Assembly (NCBI GenBank): GCA_046344715.1 | Contig: JBKDKX010000017.1 | Location: 1-64,000 of the forward strand | Length of the DNA stretch: 64,000 bases | From: CAZAQK01 sp046344715 | GTDB lineage: Bacteria; Pseudomonadota; Alphaproteobacteria; Rickettsiales; SXRF01 | Direction of reading: 5' to 3' | In this document: positions 7,498 through 15,722 of the stretch, piece by piece | How the letters are laid out: each line of letters begins with the position of its first letter | Numbering within the stretch: position 1 is the first letter of the stretch | Program-made: the position numbers and the translations under genes | Notes under the pieces: generated by a model | Database searches by the model: none | What the model saw: the letters and a program-made list of their open reading frames with translations, nothing else | What the model was told of the DNA's origin: nothing

Positions 7498-7520
7498 CCC
7501 CGCCGTATGGCGGGGTCTGG
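7498..7520 (+). repeat. Family E palindrome between thiS and thiG
   Basis: CCCCGCC and GGCGGGG arms around TAT, followed by TCTGG. The same CCCCGC/GCGGGGTCTGG form is found at 39446-39532. It starts one base after the thiS stop and could act as an attenuating hairpin between thiS and thiG. Confidence 0.65.
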
Positions 7521-7539
7521 TACAGATCACAGAGGAAAT

Positions 7540-8361
7540 ATGATAAAAACAGATTCATCAAAAAAAACACCGGACCCCGCAACAAGTACGGTGCTCCTGA
7601 CTATCGCAGGTAAAGCCTACACCTCCCGCCTGTTGGTCGGCACGGGGAAGTATAAAGACCTAGCCGAAACCAAAGCGGCGATTGAGGCGAGTGGTGCCGA
7701 GATCATCACCGTTGCCGTGCGCCGTATCGACCTTGCCAAAAAAGGTGAGGGCAGCATTCAAGATGTGTTGCCGCCAAGCAAATATACCTACCTGCCAAAC
7801 ACGGCAGGATGCTTCACGGCGGAAGATGCTGTGCGCACACTCCGCCTTGCCCGTGAACTCGGTGGCTGGGAATTGGTGAAGCTCGAAGTATTAGGGGATA
7901 ACAAGACGTTATACCCAGATATGGAACAAACACTTGAAGCAGCAAAAATCCTCATCAAGGATGGTTTCAAGGTGATGGCCTATACGAATGATGATCCCAT
8001 CGCCGCCAAAAAACTGGAAGACATGGGCTGTGTCGCCATCATGCCTTTGGCCGCGCCGATTGGGTCTGGTTTGGGCATACAAAATCCACTCAATATCCGC
8101 TTCATTGTAGAGCAGGCGAACGTGCCGGTGCTGGTGGATGCGGGTGTGGGTACGGCATCAGAAGCGGCTGTTGCCATGGAGCTTGGGTGTGATGCGGTGC
8201 TGATGAACACCGCCATTGCCGCCGCGCGTGACCCGATACTTATGGCGCGTGCCATGAAGTCAGCCGTGGAAGCCGGCCGCATGGCGTATCTTGCCGGCCG
8301 CATGGCGCGTAAGCAATATGCCGAGCCGAGTAGTCCTGTGGTTGGGAAAATAGCGTCATAA
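7540..8361 (+). CDS. thiG: Thiazole synthase ThiG
   Basis: 273 residues from ATG 7540, which has a GAGGA site at good spacing; a longer frame from 7471 would run through thiS and the repeat. Family motifs: SRLLVGTGKYKD, the Schiff-base lysine in LVKLEVLGD (Lys114), MPLAAPIGSGLGIQNP, and VLVDAGVGTASEAA. The enzyme builds the thiazole phosphate from deoxyxylulose phosphate, dehydroglycine and ThiS thiocarboxylate. The first 18 residues (through PDPATST) are extra compared with the family core. No thiE, thiO or thiH lies beside it, so the rest of the pathway must be elsewhere. Confidence 0.95.
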   Translation: MIKTDSSKKTPDPATSTVLLTIAGKAYTSRLLVGTGKYKDLAETKAAIEASGAEIITVAVRRIDLAKKGEGSIQDVLPPSKYTYLPNTAGCFTAEDAVRTLRLARELGGWELVKLEVLGDNKTLYPDMEQTLEAAKILIKDGFKVMAYTNDDPIAAKKLEDMGCVAIMPLAAPIGSGLGIQNPLNIRFIVEQANVPVLVDAGVGTASEAAVAMELGCDAVLMNTAIAAARDPILMARAMKSAVEAGRMAYLAGRMARKQYAEPSSPVVGKIAS

Positions 8362-8480
8362 TATTGTTATATTTCAATTAATTATAGATTGTCCTGTCAT
8401 AAAACTTTCATATTTCCTGCCTTCAGCGAAGGCTGAAAATGCGCTATTATAGATAATAATCAATAGCTAGGCGGGGCAGT

Positions 8481-8927
8481 ATGAAACTAGTGGAAACGGA
8501 CAGGTTCAGGACACAAAAAGATGTTAGTGGTCAGGAAAGGCAAAAGGCACATAGTCTGCTCAAGCTTTATGAGAGTGTGACACCACAACAAGCTAAAAGC
8601 GATACTACTCGCCCTCATATTACCGGTATTCCGGATACACCGCTTAAGAGCATGTCATTATCTGGTAATCGAGATGGCAAGCATGTGGTGTTTGGCTTTC
8701 ATGGTGATGAAGTGGTGATGCTAGGATTTATTCAGGATAGTCATAAAATAAGAAATCGTGACGAGTTATTTGAGGCGAATAATACAGCCATCGATCTTAT
8801 GCTTTATGATTTCATAAAATATCAGCAGGAACACAAGGCTGCCAAGGCGGATAAACCAGAGAAAAAACCAATTAGTTCAGAGGCACTGAGATTACTGGCT
8901 CAGGCTGAATCTAGATCAAGAAGTTAG
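8481..8927 (+). CDS. Unrecognised 148-residue protein
   Basis: I do not recognise a family. The protein is soluble, with a charged N-terminus, a short central beta-type core (GKHVVFGFHGDEVVMLGFI, about 69-87) and a Lys-rich linker followed by a helical tail. A weak GGGG site precedes ATG 8481. It stands alone between thiG and the secretion operon; a link to secretion is not shown. Confidence 0.5.
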   Translation: MKLVETDRFRTQKDVSGQERQKAHSLLKLYESVTPQQAKSDTTRPHITGIPDTPLKSMSLSGNRDGKHVVFGFHGDEVVMLGFIQDSHKIRNRDELFEANNTAIDLMLYDFIKYQQEHKAAKADKPEKKPISSEALRLLAQAESRSRS

Positions 8928-9047
8928 CGAGTTTCCGTGCAATTTCTCTAAAATGGGATAGCCGTAGCAAAATAAAGTTCACTTTTCCCCTTCCGGTGTG
9001 TAACGCGTGCTGGTATTTCTATAAATATAGGCTCGAAAAAGTGTGTT

Positions 9048-10823
9048 TTAAGCCTTAGCTGGTTCTGCTGGTTTTTCCGCTTCTTTTTTCTTGCGCGGAT
9101 CATACGGTTCCTGCTGCGGGATCGGCACGCGTTTCAGCAAGCGTTTCATAAAGAACTTATCTTTGAAGTAGAAAATTTTCTTGGTGCGGATGGGCGCGAA
9201 GGATTCAATCAGGATAATCTGTTCATCGCGCGGCAGGGTGATGACTTCCTGCGGCAGCAGCAGGGCGCGTTGTACTTCCGAGGTGTTTATGGTGCGTGAG
9301 CCGGGGTTCACATCGAAGAATTTCGGTTTGTTATGCGAATGTTGCTGCGCGGTTTTATTGCCGATGAGCTGCGAAATGAGGTTCGCGGTTTCCACGTTGT
9401 TCGCCGCGAAGGTGATGCGGTAATAGCTGTTGGAAAGGAAGCTGTTCATGCCCGCTTCTTCGTATATGCCTTTTAATTGTTGCGTATCTTGTACGATTAG
9501 GAACAGTTTCACACGGTATCCGCGGAAATACGCAATACCCACTTGGAATTGTGGCATTTCGCCAAGCGAAGGAAACTCGTCCATCATCAGCAGTACGCCG
9601 TGTGGCTCATCTTTCTTCGGCATGTTGCGGGTTAAGAAGTCAGTCGCCTGCTGGTAAAATACTTTAAGCAGCGGCTCTAAGCGTTTCAAGTTGTCTGGGG
9701 TTACGCCGCAGAACACGCTCATCTTTTTCTTTTTAAGTTGTTGCAGGTCGAAGTCAGAACGCGCAGTGGTGGCGTCAATCAATGGGTTTGCCCAAAGCTC
9801 AAGGCCGGAGTTGAGCGTTGAAATTACGCCGGAGCGTTCCTTATCCGCTTTCTGCAAAAACGCTGCAATGTTCATGTATGCCACTGGGTGAATGCGTTTG
9901 CCGATAGTATCCAGCACCACGGCAAGGTTATACACCACGTCGTCCGAGCGCATGGTACGCACCACTTCACCGAAGCTGCGCACTTTTTCCGGCACGGCGC
10001 ACAGATATAAAATTACACCCAGAAGTAGTGAGCGCGCTTCGTTCTGCCAGAATTCCTGCTCAGGCAGGATGAGGTTACAGATTTTCTGCACGTCATCAAC
10101 CATCTGGCCGGGCTTAGGCGATATCCAGTCGAGCGGATTGTAGCAGTGCGAGATACCATCGGGATCAGCAGGATTCCACAGAAACACCTCATGGCCGATT
10201 TTTTTGCGGTAACCACTGCATAGTTCATGGTTTTCCATTTTAATATCATGGCAGATTACCGATTCCTGCCAGAAGAGCAGGTTGGGGATTACAAAGCCCA
10301 CACCCTTACCAGAACCGGTTGGCGCAAAGAGCAGTACGTGCTGGAAATCATCGGCCACCAGATAGTTATTGGCACCGGTGCGTCCCAGCAAAATGCCTTT
10401 GCGCGCGCGTAATTTTGCCTGCCGGATTTCGACCTCGGTTGCCCAGTGGGCATCACCATGCACACTTTCTTTGAGCTTCAGGGGGCGGAAATCCGCTAGC
10501 GGCGCACGCATGAGATAAAACAGAATAAGGCTGGTGAGAATGCCGCCAACAGGTGGCCCCAGCACTTTCAGTGTGAAATCATAAGGAACAACTTTATAAT
10601 ATTGGTAATACTGCCACAGATAATCTACCAGCCCGATATACTGCGTAATCAGGTAATGTGGAGCGAACAGGGCATTAATATACGCCTCGCCATAATGCAG
10701 GATAAACGCAGCGCCTATGCCCAGATAGGTAGGAATGACCAGCACGGTCGTAAAAATAGCGATAAGGAAAATTTTATTCCCAAGCTGGCGGCGGAGGTTG
10801 GATTGTTTTAAGTTATCGGCCAT
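9048..10823 (-). CDS. virD4: VirD4 type IV secretion coupling ATPase
   Basis: 591 residues. Two N-terminal membrane segments (about 18-42 and 88-106) are followed by a TraG/VirD4 ATPase domain with an intact Walker A (APTGSGKG, 167-174) and Walker B (LLMMDEF, 411-417). Coupling proteins select substrates and pass them to the VirB channel. It is the last gene of the vir operon, 72 bases after the prepilin gene. The C-terminus is short and Lys/Ala/Pro-rich without an extra domain. No relaxase or oriT-type gene lies nearby, which favours protein export over conjugation, although this is inference. Confidence 0.95.
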   Translation of the reverse strand: MADNLKQSNLRRQLGNKIFLIAIFTTVLVIPTYLGIGAAFILHYGEAYINALFAPHYLITQYIGLVDYLWQYYQYYKVVPYDFTLKVLGPPVGGILTSLILFYLMRAPLADFRPLKLKESVHGDAHWATEVEIRQAKLRARKGILLGRTGANNYLVADDFQHVLLFAPTGSGKGVGFVIPNLLFWQESVICHDIKMENHELCSGYRKKIGHEVFLWNPADPDGISHCYNPLDWISPKPGQMVDDVQKICNLILPEQEFWQNEARSLLLGVILYLCAVPEKVRSFGEVVRTMRSDDVVYNLAVVLDTIGKRIHPVAYMNIAAFLQKADKERSGVISTLNSGLELWANPLIDATTARSDFDLQQLKKKKMSVFCGVTPDNLKRLEPLLKVFYQQATDFLTRNMPKKDEPHGVLLMMDEFPSLGEMPQFQVGIAYFRGYRVKLFLIVQDTQQLKGIYEEAGMNSFLSNSYYRITFAANNVETANLISQLIGNKTAQQHSHNKPKFFDVNPGSRTINTSEVQRALLLPQEVITLPRDEQIILIESFAPIRTKKIFYFKDKFFMKRLLKRVPIPQQEPYDPRKKKEAEKPAEPAKA

Positions 10824-10895
10824 GACGATGAATTATATGAATAAACGACGGCCACTATAACACCGCCTAATCTAATCGCCTAGTTTTTTATATGG

Positions 10896-11678
10896 TTATA
10901 ACTTCACCATTAGGCGGCAGGTTAAGTTTGTGTTGGTGACATTGTATGCTTGAGAAGTGGCATCCACTACGCATTCGCCAGCAGTGTCTTCTATTGTCCC
11001 ATCTAATTCATTGAACCAATTTTGGTGGGTTGCTCTGACAATGCCGGTGGCCGGTATTCCGTCATCGAGTTTACGGTCGATGTTATAAGACTGCGGTGCT
11101 GATAATATGCCCGCGGTGGACACGCCGCCAACATGGATAAAATCGCAGGCTGCCGGCACGGTATTCACGCCGAGATATATCCATGTGGAGGCATTGTAGG
11201 TGAAGGCTAGCATGCCGTACTTGGGGTTGATGGCAGTTGCATAATAGCCGCTTAATCCTAGATCAGAGAATTCTGCATTGCCATTATTTGTACAGATTAA
11301 ATTTTTTTCAAGTAGGTTTGCAGCCATGAGCTGACCGAAAAAATATGATGGTTCCCAAACAGTCTGGGTAACATAGGCAATGCCGGTAGCATCATTAAAG
11401 TTATTGATTACATGGTTATCATTACCGTTTCCCGCAACGGCAGGTAATCCGACGCTAGCAGCAGTGGCGTATAAGTCACCGGCTAGGCCATTATATTTTT
11501 GTTTGAAAGTGTTGGTGGCAAGAGAAAGTCTTTCTATTTGTCCTATCTGGCTACGAATTTGTGCGGCTTCAATAAGGGTTGCACCCGCCAATACACCTCC
11601 CACAAGCAAGCCAATAATTACCAGAACGATGGATAACTCTATCAAAGTGAAGCCAGAATGTGCGTGAGGAGTGCTCAT
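10896..11678 (-). CDS. Type IV prepilin-like protein inside vir operon
   Basis: 260 residues. The class III signal is plain: a short basic-polar leader ending in Gly9, then FTLIELSIVLVIIGLLV with Phe at +1 and Glu at +5, as in type IVa pilins and pseudopilins. A prepilin peptidase would cut after Gly9. The rest is a large globular domain with Cys at about 130, 177 and a late Cys pair (residues about 239 and 256) that could form a D-region disulfide. Its start overlaps the virB11 stop by one base (TAATG), so it is translated with the secretion genes. Such a protein is not one of the standard VirB1-B11 parts. Confidence 0.85.
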   Translation of the reverse strand: MSTPHAHSGFTLIELSIVLVIIGLLVGGVLAGATLIEAAQIRSQIGQIERLSLATNTFKQKYNGLAGDLYATAASVGLPAVAGNGNDNHVINNFNDATGIAYVTQTVWEPSYFFGQLMAANLLEKNLICTNNGNAEFSDLGLSGYYATAINPKYGMLAFTYNASTWIYLGVNTVPAACDFIHVGGVSTAGILSAPQSYNIDRKLDDGIPATGIVRATHQNWFNELDGTIEDTAGECVVDATSQAYNVTNTNLTCRLMVKL

Positions 11679-12667
11679 TACAGTCCTTCTTTGAAGTAGA
11701 CCTCTGACACATAGCGCATACCGCGGGCGCCACGCTTTAATTGTATAATGACGTTGATAACGTTTTCTACATAGCTTCGTATCTGATCGCGAGTGATGCC
11801 GAGGCCAGCCTGCATGATCATGAGGATGAGCTGTTCCATCGCCAGTTCTGGCGTGTCAGCGTGTAATGTAGAAATAGAACCTGGGTGGCCTGTGTTTACA
11901 GCGCGCATGAAGGAGAAGGCTTCTTTGCCGCGCAACTCGCCGAGCATAAGCCTGTCTGGACGCAAGCGAAGACAGGCTTCAATCAAATCCTGCATGGTCA
12001 CTTGCGCACGGCCTTGGCCGCCTTTGGAGGCGATGAGATGTACGCGGTTTGGAATATGCGGCAGCATGATTTCGCGCGCGTCTTCGCAGGTGATGATGCG
12101 TTCTGTGGGTGGAATTACCTTCAGGGCTGCGTTGAAGAAAGTGGTTTTACCAGTGGAGGTACCGCCGGAGATGATGATATTTTTCTTGGCGAGAATGGCC
12201 TGTTTAATAAAATCTTTTACGGCACCGGCATTGAGTAAGTCGCGCAGCTGCTTATCTACCGGGTTTGCTTCCTTACGTACAATAGTGTTCTGGAACGCGC
12301 CGATGGCTTCATATTGTTCGAGATCAAGATTGATAATGGTTTGCTTGCGGATAGACATGGCAACGGTGGATGCCTCACATGCCGGCGGAAATACCACCTG
12401 AATACGGTAACCATCCGGCAGTGTGGCGGATAATAATGGCATCTCTTCACTGATTTTCTGCTCAGTGGATTGTGCCACCAGCCTGCCCAGTGCTTTCAAA
12501 TGTGCAAGATCAAATTCAGGTATTTCGTGGCGCGTCATATCGCCACCAATTTCCACCCAGATTTCTCCAGGCTGGTTGATGGAAATCTCACTTACCGTTG
12601 GCTGCTCAAAAAAACGTTTGAGCGGCTCAAGATAGGTATCCAGTGCGGTAAATGTGGGGCGGCTCAT
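11678..12667 (-). CDS. virB11: VirB11 secretion ATPase
   Basis: 329 residues. N-terminal domain (about 1-140) and a RecA-like domain with Walker A GGTSTGKT (168-175), Asp box (ITCEDAREI), Walker B RLMLGELRG (about 239-247) and His box (GHPGSISTLHAD). VirB11 forms a hexamer at the inner membrane and, with VirB4 and VirD4, drives pilus assembly and substrate transfer. All its catalytic motifs are intact, in contrast to the VirB4 of this operon. It lies 15 bases after virB10. Confidence 0.95.
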   Translation of the reverse strand: MSRPTFTALDTYLEPLKRFFEQPTVSEISINQPGEIWVEIGGDMTRHEIPEFDLAHLKALGRLVAQSTEQKISEEMPLLSATLPDGYRIQVVFPPACEASTVAMSIRKQTIINLDLEQYEAIGAFQNTIVRKEANPVDKQLRDLLNAGAVKDFIKQAILAKKNIIISGGTSTGKTTFFNAALKVIPPTERIITCEDAREIMLPHIPNRVHLIASKGGQGRAQVTMQDLIEACLRLRPDRLMLGELRGKEAFSFMRAVNTGHPGSISTLHADTPELAMEQLILMIMQAGLGITRDQIRSYVENVINVIIQLKRGARGMRYVSEVYFKEGL

Positions 12668-12682
12668 AAGATTACGAATTGC

Positions 12683-14065
12683 CTACTGCACAAAGGTTGT
12701 ATCGAGTACGGTGTTAGGGAAAATCAGATCCCTGTTCACAAATACGTTGATGCGCGTTCCTTGATCAATGGTGATGGTTGGGCGCTGGTCAATAACACCT
12801 TTGATAACATCTTTAGAAATATCTCCAATGTTACTCACGGCTTCCGCACCCGCTGCAATGCCTGCTCCTCCCGATCTGGTTGTGCTACCATCGGTATTGC
12901 TTGTGGTAGAACCATCATCGGTGACGGCTTCCGCACCTGCGGCTACGCCAATGGTGATAAGGCTAGTTAGGATTGCTGCGCTGAATATCTCTGCATATTT
13001 GTTATCAACATTGCCACGGACACCAGATCGGCCGAGTGAATCAACAGCAGGCGAACCTATAGCAATATCCAGCCCATCGGGACGGATAAGGCGAGTCCAT
13101 ACAACCATCACACGTCTCTGACCACGTGCGACGGAAGTATTGTATGTTCCTAACAGGCGCGATCCCTTGGGAATCATTACGGTTCTACCAGCTTCAGCAT
13201 ATACATCACGGCTTATAATTGCTCGCATGGTTCCTGGCAGATCCGTATTTACTGCAGTTTCAAGAATGGCATTTACAATTTTACCTTGAGCAATAGTCAT
13301 TGATAAGTTGCTCAAACGTGTGGCAGTTGCCTTCTCAGCTTTTGTTGCCTTGAGAACGCTGTCAGTAAAGGCCTGATTAGGGTCTGCTTGTCCCAGAGCA
13401 TTGCTTGCAGCGTCTGATGCTTGTGTTGGTGCAGGTGCAGAACCACCATTCATAACAAGCATATTCGATCTCAAGCGCTGGTTAGCTTCTTTGTCGTTTG
13501 ATCCAACAGCAATGGGTGACACTGCCTTTACGTCAGGCGGTGGTGGTGGTGAAGATGGCTGTGGTGGCGGTGGAGGAGGTACACCTGGTGGTGGTGGCAA
13601 AGACACGGCTGCACGAGGAGGAGCAGAGGCAGATTGCGGCGGTGGCGGCGGCGGCGGTGGTGGCGGCGGCGGCGGCGGTGGAGGCGGCGGCGGTGGTGGC
13701 AAAACAGAGTTACCCGCTGTAGTCATAGGCGATGGTGGTGCAGGGGGCGGTGGCTCGGCGCCTATTACATCACCGGAAACGGATTGAACCACAATCTCAT
13801 TTGGATTAACGGGTTCCGGTTTATCAGAGAAAAGATTATATAAGAACAATGTTGCGGCACCCAGCAAGATTAAACCAAGTACTATCGCTTTACCAGGACC
13901 AGAACCTACAGCGGCACCACTACGGCTTAACGACAATTCCTGATCATCACCCCGTTCCTGAGAGGCGTAGTCTGAAGGATTAATGCCCAGAATGTCCTGT
14001 TCCCTTGTATTGTCAGGATTGGTATTGGATGTAGGCTGATTTTCCGTGTCGTCTTGCTTATCCAT
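12683..14065 (-). CDS. virB10: VirB10 channel scaffold
   Basis: 460 residues. Cytoplasmic N-terminus, one membrane helix at about 59-77, a very proline-rich periplasmic linker (about 107-180, including an unbroken run of about 21 prolines) and the C-terminal TrbI/VirB10 beta-barrel domain (about 250-460, with GTYNTSVARGQRRVMVVW and RINVFVNRDLIF). VirB10 spans both membranes and links ATPase activity to the outer-membrane pore. The proline run is coded by a GGN-type trinucleotide tract. The linker is longer than in Agrobacterium VirB10. It lies six bases after virB9. Confidence 0.95.
   Translation of the reverse strand: MDKQDDTENQPTSNTNPDNTREQDILGINPSDYASQERGDDQELSLSRSGAAVGSGPGKAIVLGLILLGAATLFLYNLFSDKPEPVNPNEIVVQSVSGDVIGAEPPPPAPPSPMTTAGNSVLPPPPPPPPPPPPPPPPPPPPPQSASAPPRAAVSLPPPPGVPPPPPPQPSSPPPPPDVKAVSPIAVGSNDKEANQRLRSNMLVMNGGSAPAPTQASDAASNALGQADPNQAFTDSVLKATKAEKATATRLSNLSMTIAQGKIVNAILETAVNTDLPGTMRAIISRDVYAEAGRTVMIPKGSRLLGTYNTSVARGQRRVMVVWTRLIRPDGLDIAIGSPAVDSLGRSGVRGNVDNKYAEIFSAAILTSLITIGVAAGAEAVTDDGSTTSNTDGSTTRSGGAGIAAGAEAVSNIGDISKDVIKGVIDQRPTITIDQGTRINVFVNRDLIFPNTVLDTTFVQ
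13637..13699 (+). repeat. Trinucleotide tract coding the VirB10 polyproline run
   Basis: Twenty-one consecutive NGG triplets on the plus strand, which are CCN proline codons of virB10 on the minus strand. Loss or gain of units keeps the frame and would change linker length. Confidence 0.85.
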
Positions 14066-14071
14066 AAGGCA

Positions 14072-14965
14072 TCATTCTTTTGAAGGATTAAGGTGTTCGT
14101 TGTAAATCATGATAGCGCCGGCACTGCTTTTTAATACCCATTCTCCAGCGATATCATCCACTATCATCAATCCATTTTTTACATAATGTCCAACCGGTTT
14201 TTCACTGCCGTCGGCACTAATGATATAGGCATTTGGCAGTGGTTGGCCAGCATCCTGGTATTTGAAATAGGTTGATTTTCCATCATCGAACACTTGCAAT
14301 GGCGCAAGCTCATTGGGGCCGGCAAAGGTATAGTTAAAATTCTGCCCAACAATCGGCACTGATGTTTTAGGCGTGATAACTACGGCTTTGGACCGGGTTG
14401 ATTCAGAAACAGGTGATGGTGTGATATTTTCAGGTATGGCCGGCATGGAAGGTGGCGGCGTATCACTCACGGTAACAGCTTCAGGAAACACATTTTCCAG
14501 TTTCTCAGGCTCCTGAGTGGTATCAATTTGGGCGTCGTAAGCGGATACAGATAGTTCTGCTGCCTGATCCGGATACACAAATTTTGCCACATAAATAATG
14601 TTGGTATTTTTACTGTCTTCGCTGACGGATTTTATATCAAACTGATAAGAGCGCTTATTGGTAATGACGGTCATGTTAGTGATAACATCATCCAACATGG
14701 GGCGGATAAATATACGGTTTCCAGAAGGTATGATCTGCCACAGGCTGCGGTCACCCATGGAAATGGTTTCGATTTGCTCATCAGAACCAAATACAATGCT
14801 GGTTTGATAGCCGTATTTTGTTGGGATCGTATATACGTCAGATTCATCGTAAGGCAGGATTCGCATCCTGCTGTCGGCAGGAAACATCATGCTATCATCT
14901 GTTTGAGCATGAGCCATGGTTGTACATAACACAGTAGTTAAAAGTAGCGTGCTAAATATTCTCAT
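14072..14965 (-). CDS. virB9: VirB9 outer-membrane core protein
   Basis: 297 residues. Signal peptide at 1-20 (ending MAHAQ), an N-terminal beta domain (about 30-160), a Pro/Ser-rich linker (about 160-205) and a C-terminal domain with NYTFAGPNELAPLQVFDDGKSTYF-type CagX/VirB9 features (within about 215-285). With VirB7 and VirB10 it builds the core complex. Start ATG 14965 overlaps the virB8 stop (ATGA). No VirB7-like lipoprotein is seen beside it. Confidence 0.93.
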   Translation of the reverse strand: MRIFSTLLLTTVLCTTMAHAQTDDSMMFPADSRMRILPYDESDVYTIPTKYGYQTSIVFGSDEQIETISMGDRSLWQIIPSGNRIFIRPMLDDVITNMTVITNKRSYQFDIKSVSEDSKNTNIIYVAKFVYPDQAAELSVSAYDAQIDTTQEPEKLENVFPEAVTVSDTPPPSMPAIPENITPSPVSESTRSKAVVITPKTSVPIVGQNFNYTFAGPNELAPLQVFDDGKSTYFKYQDAGQPLPNAYIISADGSEKPVGHYVKNGLMIVDDIAGEWVLKSSAGAIMIYNEHLNPSKE

Positions 14966-15633
14966 CGCGATCCAATCTCTTCATCTACACGGTAATCTGT
15001 AACCCTGAAGCCAAGCGGGTTAATATACCGTTCTTCGTTTGTGAGGTTAAGTTTTACATATTCAAATGCCACCAGAATAATACGATGATATTGTCTAAAT
15101 GGCGCGCCTTCAGACTTTTCTTCAACCATGACACGTACTTGTACGAGTTTGGGGTTGAGATAAGTAAACGACTTAAACTTTAGAGTTCGAACTCCTGAGG
15201 TTCCCAGTCGCGCAGCATTGCTGTTAGGATTATTAGGATCTGCTTGCGACATAAATGCAGGATACACTTTTTGCCGCTCCGACATTACACGCACAGTATT
15301 ATAATTCCGTGATAGATCTGTCAGGCTATAGGTCTCGCGGGAACGAATATATTGCACCAGAAAGAAATTATTTACTGCTTCATTTGCCGTTAATTCGGGT
15401 ACGGTCAGCGGGTCAACCGTTTGCGTGATACCGCTGCGCTGATCCACCTGAATAACAAATGGCTCAACGGTTTTAAGTGGTGTGAGGTAGGCGATAGTAA
15501 TAACGGTTGCCAGTGTAGCCATCAAAGAGGCAAGCGTTATGGCAGTCAGAAACTTGCGCTGAACCAATACGCTTTGGTATCGATCTTTATACCAGTTGGT
15601 AGATTCAGTTGCGTTATCTTGGTGCTTTGCCAT
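14962..15633 (-). CDS. virB8: VirB8 inner-membrane assembly factor
   Basis: 223 residues from ATG 15633, with CAGG six bases before; a TTG at 15639 is less likely. One membrane helix at about 30-52 is followed by the VirB8 periplasmic domain (NTF2-like), including VRVMSERQKVYPAFM and EYVKLNLTNEERYINPLGF near the end. VirB8 nucleates assembly of the channel and contacts VirB9 and VirB10. It lies about 90 bases after virB6. Confidence 0.93.
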   Translation of the reverse strand: MAKHQDNATESTNWYKDRYQSVLVQRKFLTAITLASLMATLATVITIAYLTPLKTVEPFVIQVDQRSGITQTVDPLTVPELTANEAVNNFFLVQYIRSRETYSLTDLSRNYNTVRVMSERQKVYPAFMSQADPNNPNSNAARLGTSGVRTLKFKSFTYLNPKLVQVRVMVEEKSEGAPFRQYHRIILVAFEYVKLNLTNEERYINPLGFRVTDYRVDEEIGSR

Positions 15634-15722
15634 GCCCAACCTGTAATAAAAATTGCATTTTGTTCATCAGTCGCCACTCTAGAATGTATTGCTAAATAAA
15701 AGGTTAATAGTGGATGATATCT

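Noticed and set aside
13401..13787. Glycine-rich open frame on the plus strand
   Set aside because: It is the antisense reading of the proline codons of virB10; no ribosome site and no independent support.
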